Below, in pieces: positions 22,377 through 31,798 of a stretch of DNA of 64,000 nucleotides. The stretch is from Lasiosphaeria ovina (lineage: Eukaryota; Ascomycota; Sordariomycetes; Sordariales; Lasiosphaeriaceae): the NCBI GenBank assembly GCA_033439765.1, contig JAULSN010000003.1, positions 2,356,001-2,420,000 of the forward strand. The letters are read 5' to 3'. The notes under the pieces are model-generated. The model had not been told where the DNA came from and did not search any database. It saw only the letters and a program-made list of their open reading frames with translations. Both the position numbers and the translations under genes were made by a program. The number at the start of each line of letters is the position of its first letter. Within the stretch, counting starts at the first letter, position 1.

Positions 22377-22674
22377 ATGGACGAAGAGTACGTTCATTTT
22401 CTCCTCCATTCACACCCTCCAGCAGTTGGTTGGGATTCAGACTAGAAACTAACCATTTACTCTACACCACAGCGATCTCAACCACCGGCGGAATGAGAAT
22501 CTGGAAAATTTGAGGCGAGACCTCCTCCAGCTGCGGGAGGAGTATCTCGGCATGTTGGGCTTTCTCCTCTTCCGTGTTGGGCCCTACCGGGACCAGCCTA
22601 CCTTTCGGCAATTCATCCGTGTCATCGTCGACATGCTCATAGAGGCCGTATGGAACTATCTGTCACGCAACTAG
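22377..22674 (+). CDS. small two-exon gene, 70-aa helical protein of unknown function
   Basis: CDS join(22377..22387, 22473..22674). The first exon is only 11 nt (ATG GAC GAA GA). It is followed by a strong donor GTACGT, an ACTAACC branch and CACAG acceptor, giving an 85-bp intron in phase 2. The second exon reads NENLENLRRDLLQLREEY, a charged likely coiled coil. It then has FLLFRVGPYRDQPTFRQF and ends RVIVDMLIEAVWNYLSRN before TAG. The clean splice signals argue for a real gene, and the protein is unlike chance translation. I do not recognise the family. The opposite strand is also open here, so strand choice rests on the intron signals. Confidence 0.5.
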
Positions 22675-25600
22675 GCCCAATTGGGTTACATGTTTTGCAG
22701 TCGATGATCTACACCTACACAGGTCTAGTGCTTAAACCCTGCAAAGGCAGAGTTTTCCTACAGGAAGAAAGGCACTGCGCACTGCTTACTTCCTTCTACA
22801 ATTCATCAATTGACTGCACCTATTTTGACTGCTTTGTGCGTAACACTATCTCGTCATCAACCGGCTCTGAACGCGGCGGAGGTATGGGAGATGACGGGAA
22901 ATGGTGGTGGAAATCAAAAGATTAGACATCGTGGACGGCGGTGGCCACCTCGCCGCAAGCTTACTCTCGCTGCTGCGGATGACGAACTCACCAGCAGCTC
23001 CAGGATGGTAGCAAAGGCCCAACTGTCCGAGGTCCTTGATGGTATAGGGAGGATGCAGTCCCAACTTGTGTCGTCGCGTGAGGCCGAGTTTCGAACAAAC
23101 AAATGATATCACCAGCCGATCTTACGGATACCGGGTACCTTTTTCGACAGAGCCCCCATGCATCTTGATCGGCGCGTTCCGTGAGGATTGTTACCCCGTC
23201 CCATGCCCCTTTGGGAATTTGTAACAAACCTATTGTGGGACATCAAACATTCCCACATTAAATCTTCCAATCACAGGGTGCAGCTAGGGCCACCTCCGAG
23301 ACCAGCTGGCCGAAGGCAGATGCCCGAGTTGGCCTTTACCTCGCCGCTCATCCGAGAACCGCCGCAACCAGCAATTCTTTGCGGCCGCCGTGGAAGTCAC
23401 CTCTCGAAAGATTCAGATAGACTACCAGAGCAGAAAAACGTGATTATCAACCGTGGGTATTTGCACACCTGACGGTGCATTATGGTCCTGGCTCAGGGCT
23501 ATTTCTTTGTGAAAATTGACAAATTATGTTTATTCATTTTCAACTATCAGAAGGTCAAAGTCATTCAAATGAGTGCTTCCCCTTCGGCGCCGGATCCTAT
23601 CAGTGATAGTTCCCCCGGTATATTTCAATCCCCCTTCTTTGACTGTACATGTACGAGTAAGCTAGGTGGCGCTCAGGTGTGCTTATTTCTGGGCGTTCGT
23701 AACCCGAAATATGTGTTATCGCGGTTCTTCAAGGGCGTGAGGGCCTCTTTCCACCATGTATTCTCCCCTCCTCGTCTGTCCCTCATTGATATTGAGTGTG
23801 TGGCCGAAATGTGATTGCTGGCCAGGGTCAGAAGGCAGTCGCGATGTGTTTCGCAAAGGAAGAAAGACCGGGACACTGACGCGCGCGCCATGAAATAAAT
23901 GGTCAGCGGCAGGGGCGAAGATAGCAAATTGAGCTGGTATACGTATCACGGCGTTCTTTCCGGCCTTAATGGTGGCTTGTTGCTTAAAGCCTGTTCTTGA
24001 CGCATTGTCGCTCGGAGGGGAATTTCTGGGTACGCGTGTAACGGGTTTCGTCTGGAGAATGGAGGAACTTCGGTCGCTACCTGAAAAACCTGTGAATACG
24101 ATGGTCAGCGTGTGTCTTTCTGGCGACAGGGACAGCTGTTGGCGAAGCTTGTACCTATGATGTAGATTATTCGAGGCGACGCATCGACCCATTCAGTAAA
24201 CAGGGCAAGGCGCAGGAGGACGTCGAAAAGGGAGGTGCTTGCTGGGCTCACCTTGGGTTGCTTTGGCTCTCTCGACCGCGGCCGGCTGGAGATTCGCGTC
24301 GTCAAATTCTTTTGCCAGCTAAATGGAACCGTCACAGTGACGCGTGTCGGGACATTTCCAACAACTCCAGAAGTTGGTGGGGCGTCTGTGGACGACCATA
24401 CTCTGCTTGTTCGTTGCTCGCGTGGGCAATCGCGAGGCTGACCGTACACGCGTGGCACGATGGCTCACGCAATTTCTCACCACAACCGCCGCAGGTAACA
24501 CTGCCAGCAGCGCGAAGGAAAGAACCGAGCAACACAGCACGGCTGAGATCGGGAGGCGAACTTCGGTTTCTTGAGCTACGGGAGAACTGGCGTCCAGGCG
24601 AGACGAGAATCAGTGGGCAACGAAATCAAACCGTTTGAAGCACAGGCTTCTTCACGCGATCTCACGCCTGGGCACACACTGGTCAAGCTTCACGTCACTG
24701 ACGACAAGGGCTTCAGCATACAGACAAGCAGACACCAGGGAGCATTAATGACGACGAGCAGGGAGAGCAGGGACAACAGGGACAGCAACAGCAAAGAAGA
24801 GAAGCTTTCTTCTCCATGACACAACTAAAGCGGTGATCACAGTGAAAAAGATTTGGTGTTCAAAAGAACTAGACCGAAGTCTGTGGGAATCAAAAATTAA
24901 GCCAGTCTTGCCCTCCGCCATAGACGAGAGAATGCCCTCACTGCTGCGAAGTGCAATGCAGAGTGAAGACACCGGGCCAAGGGAATCTTGATCTCCCTGG
25001 TCCCTGACAATGTTGGTCTGGGAATGAGCAACCCTGGTATGGGGAAAAAAAGAAAAGAAGAAGAGGAGGTTCGGAGAGGGGAAGGGTTCTTTTATAAAGA
25101 ACTTGGCTGGTCCGTGCACGACTGCAATTTTTGGTGTGGGTCCTCCTCGTCCCCTTTGCGCCCTCCTCTACGTCCAGGCGGCCGTAGAGTGGGGCAGGCC
25201 AGGGGGTGGAGGGTGCTAGAGTCACCTCCGGGGGGGGGAGCAGGCACCCTAATGGCCGGTGACGCGGCTGGCGATCTCCCTAGTCGGGACCGAGGCTGCG
25301 TGAGGACCGTCTGCTCGCCCCGTTGCTCGGTACCCAGCGTGGGCGAGTGCAGGACTGGGCGTGGCCGAGGAAATTCACGCTTGGCCGTGACGTAGTTCTT
25401 CCCGTGAGGCATTCACGGGTTTCTCTGGGGCGACAGCAAAGGCACTCCACATCGTCGTTTACTTCTACCCTTTCTACTTAGCTAGCTGTCGTCAGCATCC
25501 TATCGTGATGATGATATACAATGTGGCTCGTCCTTCCTGGAGGACATGCCTCCATTTTCTAACTACATTTCGTGCGGAAGTTGTTTATTATCCTTGTATC

Positions 25601-26389
25601 CTTTGGCCTCGATACCCGCGTGGAAACTGATGACAGACTATTTTTTCCACTTTCCACCACTCGTCTTCCAGTTTCATTTGTCCCACTGCCTTCCGGCGAG
25701 GTGGCATGAGTACCTATGCTAGCAGTATGCTCGAGGATTTACTACCTACCCGCAGAATACAGCACAACACTTACCAGAAGCAGCCCAATTTTCTTGTCAG
25801 ATTTCTGTAGCAAAAAGCGTGGTGTTGTGAATACGCTCGGTGGACATCATTTTATTTTTATATTTTTTCTTTCAACCCCACGCTCTTTCTTTTTTCCCAC
25901 GCCGCTTGGAGGTGCCTTGTTTAAACCATTTGGACACGGACAGCTCCTAATTACTTCAAGTTCACGTTTCTGGTTTTACTCTTGTGGTTTCGTGACTTTT
26001 CAATTAATTTGCTAGCTTCTGAGCTCAATTTGTGCGATCATTGGATGGCCAGACCTCCACCCAGCACTCGAATCAGAAGTAAATTATGTTCTGCCCCCCT
26101 AGAGGCACCAAAAACCGCAGGTAGGTGAAGCCCCGTATCCACCAGAAGCAGTAAATTTTACTACATGTGTTGGCGGCCGTGCCAGTCTCCCCGCGGAGAT
26201 TGGCTTACACGCGCGGCCCAACGTTGCCAAATCGGCATAACTTGTGAGCATTTATTCTTACCTAAGTTCCTATTTCCAAATCATTTCGGAACCCGAAAAC
26301 CTCTTCCATCTTCTATTGTGGCCATACAAATTGACCCTCTCCCTCATTCCTCCTTACCTACCCTGCACATTCACTCTCGTCCTTCCGCA
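22675..26389. other. 3.7 kb without a recognisable gene
   Basis: Frames in this stretch are short and overlap on both strands. None shows a domain or intron-supported extension. The part after 25650 is T-rich on plus. It looks like gene-poor, partly repeat-derived DNA next to the retrotransposon. Confidence 0.45.
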
Positions 26390-27021
26390 GATCATTCACC
26401 CGTGTTCCGCTTCAGCATATCCGCCTTCGTCGCCTTGACGACGGCAACATTCATCGCAGCCACCGTCCCGAACTCTCCGCGCATAGACCTCAACCAGCCG
26501 TCGTACGACCTTTTCCACGGCAACACCCTACACGACGACGCCGTCCAGCACGACTTTGACTCCGATAACGTGAACCGACGCTTTTCGTCACGCAACGGCT
26601 CAACGGCGCCTAGGCCACGTCAGGTGATCTGTGCCACCGCCGGCCACTTCTCCGACCAGTTCTCAAACATGAAAAAGCGCACTACTACGACCCTCTCATG
26701 AACCTTCCAGGGATACACAGCTGTGGGAAGTGCTTGCGCCTCTTGTACGGCGACACGAGCGACGTCAGCGCCCATCTCAGCTCGCAGCTTGTCAGTGTCG
26801 ACTCAAACATGGCGGCTGTCGTCAAAGGCCCGACACTCACCAACGCTTGCTCTACCCTCTCGTTCCGCGAGCCAGAGGGTCTGGCCTTTTTTTACACGGT
26901 GGGAGGAGATGTGCTTTCGTTTCTTTGGTTCGCGTCGGCCGTGGCAGGCTACCGCAGATCGAGCCTGATCTACAAGAGTATCAGAGTATCGGCGGTAATG
27001 AGGGAGAGTGGGTTGTTCTAG
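26390..27021 (+). pseudogene. degenerate protein-like segment with CGKCLRLL motif
   Basis: Two overlapping frames look protein-like. The first includes a hydrophobic stretch FVALTTATFIAATV, then a polar region with DLNQPSYDLFHGN, ending at 26701. The second frame continues through SCGKCLRLLYGD to a stop at 27021. No ATG sits where the hydrophobic start would need it, and a frame change is required to join the parts. A similar CG-x-CLRLL string occurs at about 46376. It could be a decayed gene or part of a repeat. I do not recognise the family. Confidence 0.25.
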
Positions 27022-27389
27022 TTATCCAAAAGGATTCTCGAGGTCTATGTGTGAGAGAACCCAGGCGACTAGGTTGAGAATAGCTTCTCTCGCGTTACGT
27101 TGACTCCGTTATGGTAATAAGCGGTAAACTACTTACTTGGCGGCAGAAGACTAGATGTACTAGTTGGGAGAGGAGTTGGCTACGGTTAGGGCTATATATG
27201 GCAGAATACGATGCACTGAATGATTTCAACGGTGCCAGAAGACGCAGTCAACACAGAGGAGGCTCAGAAAGCGGGAAAGGCCCTTGATTCGAGAGGAAAG
27301 AAAGGAGGGCAGGAAAGTTGTATTCTATAGGGAATTTATTTCCCTCCTTCGGCTAAGTACTGGTCGAATTCTTCCATTGCCCCTATTCC
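27022..27389. other. intergenic, no gene seen
   Basis: No recognisable coding or RNA feature between the degenerate segment and the STAND-TPR relic. Confidence 0.5.
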
Positions 27390-29169
27390 TTACCAATGCT
27401 CGCCGTCACTCCACGGCCCGGTTGTCCTTCCATGCCATAGGGCGACATTGAGATCAAACCACCCCATCAAACCCCTATTCAATCCGTCTACTCCCACTCC
27501 CATAATTTCAGGCTTTCCATGTACACCGTCTACGCCTAGGATTGCATAAAGTGCTTCTCGGAGATTTAGAGCCCAACCACTCCTGGCCTGGCCCAGCAAG
27601 AGTATGGCGAGGCGGAGCTTTGAGCGGGCGACGTCCTCCTTCCGCCACTGCATCGATAGGGAGCTGAACTTGAGATTTTCTCGCAGGTGATGCCTATAAT
27701 TTCTCGCTGTTAGCAAATTAATAGCTCACGCAAATGCCCATGGTGGTGGGCAGAAGCAGCATTGGGGGTTTATTACTCGGCTTTCTCAAGATCCCCCTCG
27801 TTCTCATAGGCCACGGCAAGGTTGTACTGGCTGGCAAGTGTTTCCTGGTGGCCGGGCCCGCTCAGGCGGCGGCGGCTCTCAAACACGTCCTTGTGGTAGC
27901 TGGGCGCCTGCTTGATGTCCCCCACGGCAAAGAAGGCTTGCGCGGCGCGGAACTTGGTCTGCATCGCTAGGTGGTGGTCCGCGCCGTAGTACCCCGTCAC
28001 CAGGGCCACTGCTCGCTGGGCCAGCTCCACCGTCTCGGCTCGGTTCTTCTCGGCCGCCGTCGCCAGCGCCTATATCTTGCACGAGTAGAGATGGCCGAAC
28101 CGTGCGGGCAGCGTGGCCTCGGTCCACCGCGTACTGTAGTACTCGAGCGCCTTGTCGAAATCGCGCCCGGCTTCGGCCATCATGTTCAGCTGCGAGTGTG
28201 CGCAGCCGCGGTCGACGAAGGACCGGGCGACTTTGATGATGTCTGTTTCCGACCACGTGTCAGGAGGCGTGCCCTGCAGCTCGTCGAGGCAGATGCTGAG
28301 GACCCTGTCCGTCATCTGCAACGCGCGCTGCCTGCCGGGGTGCCCCATGAACTGGTTATATATTTGCAGGATCCCGAGCGTGTCCGTCAAGATCGGGGTG
28401 ACTCGCATAGGGTCGGTCTTTAGGAGACGGTTGCAGACAGCCTCGGCTGTCTCCAAAATGGGAACCGCTTCTACTTGGACGCCATCGTTGAACAAGTAGT
28501 TGCCCGTGTCACTTAGCAGTTGGGCAAAGTGCAGATCGTCGGCAATTGGAGGCTCGCACTGGGTGAAGGCGGCGTTGAGTCTGATGACCTGGGTCAAGGA
28601 GATCCTGCTGGCAGCCCAGGTGCTGGGGTCGCCGCGGTTCTTGAGGCCCTGGGCTGGGAACACGTTGTGGACCATCTGGGTGGCTGCTTGGAAGACTTGC
28701 TGCCGGAGGGGAGTATCTTCGTCAAGCTGGCGGAGGACGCTTCGCTGAAGAGCTCTGGGGGTGAGAATCATTGTGCCCTGTGCAGTGGAAGCGCATTCGA
28801 CCAGATGATGTTCCTGCAAGGCCCGGATGGCCCCGATGAATCTGTTTAATTAATAGCATCAGGTCAGCCAAGGCACACCATGATAAAGGAAACCAGCTCA
28901 ATTGCTTGCCTCTGCTGTTCGTAGGGTTTCCAGCCCATTGGAAGCGCGGAATTATCATCATGCCCAACAAACATGTCTTGGGGGGACCGATTCGTGATCA
29001 AGGAACGCAAGCAGCCGCAAAATTGTCCTGGCATCTTCCGGCAATCTGCGCAATGCCAACGACCACTCCGTGGCCAAGGTTTGAGCGCCGTTGCTGGCAG
29101 ACTCACTAGATTAGATACGGGTGCTAAGACTGTCCATGATGTATTCACCATGTACTGTGATGTAACCAA
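27390..29169 (-). pseudogene. STAND (NB-ARC/NACHT)-TPR protein, C-terminal relic
   Basis: Read on minus: exon remnants 28910 to about 29169, 28841-27777, 27693-27390. The first carries TLATEWSLALRRL and ARTILRLLAFLDHES, the winged-helix region after an NB-ARC/NACHT ATPase. The frame then shifts at a run of six G (28980-28985, plus strand) to QDMFVGHDDNSALPMGW. A GC-AG intron (28842-28909) joins it to FIGAIRALQEHHLVECAS. Then come TPR-like helices with QTKFRAAQAFFAVGDIK and TLASQYNLAVAYENEGDLEK. The last join uses a GT-AG intron (27694-27776). Breaks: TAA at 29111-29113, the frameshift, and TAG at 28070-28072. The ATPase itself is missing. Such proteins act as fungal NLR-like sensors; this copy is dead. 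Confidence 0.7.
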
Positions 29170-29783
29170 GTAGACAAGTGCAGTCGCAGCTAAGCGTTCG
29201 TTGTTGCGGGAGAAGGCCTAGTTCCAAGAAGTGAGAAGCTTTTCTTCACTAGCGCTGTTTGCTGGCGGTAGGTCCGCATGGGGCAAGACAAGTCGTCAGT
29301 GAAAGTACGTAAAGGGCCGTCCAAGCGGTGGGGTTATCGACTAAATCTCGTCCGTCAGTTTTTTGATCCGTGTGGCCATCCGGTGTGCTTGCCAAACTTG
29401 TGCAAACATGCCTCACGGGGCAAGGAAGCAAGGGACAGCTGTGCAAATACCAGGTACCTTATGTTGGGGTGACAATGTGTGATGTGCATTGGCTTGCTAA
29501 CTCTAGGAGGGCGTACTAGATATGTCGGCGAGAACCGGTGCGCGCGCATGTGGCCCATGTGCCTACCAGCTAGGGCTACGCCCCGCAACACCTTAACTGG
29601 ACCCCTCGCCTAGAACTCGGAGACAGCTACCGTGATACTACGACTGTAGTTGCTTCCTTGCAACTCTCCCTAAAAGAGGAATTACGTCATTACCTAGTGT
29701 TATGTGTCAGGAGTAATGCCATGCCGAGGAGCCAGGGCTTGGCACCTTGGCTGGCTGGTAACTTACCTGGAGAATGCTTGATT
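29170..29783. other. intergenic, no gene seen
   Basis: 0.6 kb between the STAND-TPR relic and the DUF7580 gene end. The missing ATPase part of the relic is not found here. Confidence 0.45.
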
Positions 29784-31554
29784 TCAGCTGCCATATAGGT
29801 ACTGCATCTCGCTTTCCAAAGGTCCCAGGATTTTCTCCTCAGCCGCTCTAAAGAAATTTGGGTTACCAAACGACGCAAATGGATCGAGGTAACATTGGAG
29901 ACAAAACGTGATGGCGCCGGCGAACTGGCACGTCAATCTCCCCATCCCCAATCGCATATCCAACCACCGCTTCGCTGTCGTCAAGTCTTCCTCCCCCCCC
30001 TGCCGCACGCTCTCAATCGGCGTGCCCGATTGAATTTCGAGCAGCATGATGGCAAGAGCGAGCATGTTAGGGCCGTCCACTGGTGTGCGTCGGTCGGATA
30101 GGGCGGCCCCGAGCCTGCCATCAATCAGGTAAGGGTGCCTAATATCCATAGAACCGTCGCAATTATCCTTCAACCGCAGAAACCGGACGTTTTCCTTGCT
30201 CCACGGCTGTTGAAGCCAAGGTGTCTCGCTGAGCTGAAGAATCGAGGACACCAAGGTAATAGCTAGCATGTAGAGATCCGGCTGGGAGAAATCCTCACGC
30301 TTTATAATGGGTAGAAAGTCGCGCAGGGCAACACACTCTGCGCTGAGTTTACAGGGCGGAGATTCAACTTCGTACAGACCCCTTAGTATCCCGGAAGAGC
30401 ATAGGCGGAATCCTACGAGGGGATGAGCCGCCGACTCGATAGCAGAGCAGATGTCCGTGACTTCGGGTAGTTGCAATTGACGTGGGGGGTCGATTGGCGC
30501 CTCCGGAAGGGAGAAGGTAACGGATGGGACTCCTGGTGCGCTACGTTTCCTCGTTAGTCAAGTCGAGAGACTTATAATCTGAAGCACCGTCGCCATACCT
30601 GGGAAGTTGGGCATCGTCGTCATTAACGCGAAACTCGGTATCAATCCAGGAGATCGTCGAGATCCTTAGCAAAGAGATTCCAAAGCAGTCGCTTCCTCCA
30701 ATCTCCTGCGGCAGACGCCTTCGTGTTTTCCTCCCACGCCTAACCAGTCTTTGTTCCAATCGAAGGCCAGCCTGATGCGTCGAATGTGTGGCGCACCAGC
30801 TCCGAGATAAAGCTCCGTGGACCTTGGAGGCGTTCCCCCGAATACACGAAAGCGGGGCCACGAACTTGATCTTGACACGAGAGCTAGGCGTTTCGTCTTG
30901 GATCTTGCCTTGGATCTTGTCTGCTTTGTCGATGAACTCGGACAGTCTAGTGTTACACTTCCCAAGTTTTCCCAGCAGAGTGGTTGCGGTTCGCCGATTC
31001 ATGGTGAAGTCGATTCGCTCTCTGAAGCAGAACTTTGTCCGAAATCTGGTCGCGTTCTGAGTTGGTGGATTTGCAAAGACAATGGCTTCGAGACCTTGCT
31101 GCGTCACCTTTCATAATCTGTCAGCTGGCGTACTTTATTTCGGCTTCGAGAGAGGCGTCGGAGGATGACTGACCTTATCCGTCCCTTTTATGTTTAGGCA
31201 CTTTGCTATGGTGACCATGATCTCGGCGATCTCGTTGACTGTACTCATGCAAGGCGCATACGCGGTGCCAAGCTGGTCCTGGAGGGCATCCTCAAGGTCC
31301 GCACTCTTCCAACTGTCGCAGTTCGGATTGTTGATCATGTCGCTGAGCTCTGCATCGCTTGTAGTCTGGTTCAGCAGCAGGCGGATATTTTGTGCGTAGG
31401 CCGCATTTTCCATGTACAGCTCGCGGATCACCTTCGGAAGCCGCTGACGCCATCGGAAGAAAGCCACGACTGGATCAATGGCGTCTTCATAGTGCTCCAA
31501 GGCAGATATCAACAAAGGCGCCACTGCTAGGACAAGCCCCGCTACCTCGGCCAT
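29784..31554 (-). CDS. DUF7580-domain protein (prion-inhibition/HeLo-like N-terminus)
   Basis: CDS complement(join(29784..30540, 30599..31107, 31174..31554)), 548 aa. Introns are 66 bp (31108-31173) and 58 bp (30541-30598), both phase-consistent. The N-terminus MAEVAGLVLAVAPLLISALEH followed by a helical bundle is the start seen in fungal DUF7580/HeLo-like proteins. The C-terminal half (LYMLAITLVSSILQLSETPW, then NVRFLRLKDN, NMLALAIMLLEIQ, AKRWLDMRLG) is the DUF7580 region, which resembles a degenerate kinase fold. Homologous N-termini occur in cell-death and prion-type signalling proteins of fungi (family knowledge). No stops or shifts. It is divergent from the zinc-finger/WD40 gene, with 244 bp between start codons, suggesting shared control. 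Confidence 0.78.
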
Positions 31555-31798
31555 TTTCTGTTCTTCGCACTCGGCGGATGGCGGATGGCGGATGGGGCAT
31601 CGCACGGGTGAATGTGGGGTGAGGGGAGGTGCGAAGACGTTGATGCCTTGCCATGTCACGTGTTGCGTTGAGCAGACCAGGCGATGGGGGTAATTACCCC
31701 GCCACAACCAAAAAAAATTAAAATAGCCAAACCACGTCGTGCTAGTATTACAAAACATCTCAGAAGCCGATCTTGAGTATCGTCACAGGTCGGCAAGC
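31555..31798. promoter_or_regulatory. bidirectional promoter between DUF7580 and WD40 genes
   Basis: Only 244 bp separate the two divergent start codons (31554 minus, 31799 plus). The segment contains an AT-rich run (about 31708-31725) that could nucleate both promoters. Co-regulation is inferred from the arrangement only. Confidence 0.5.
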
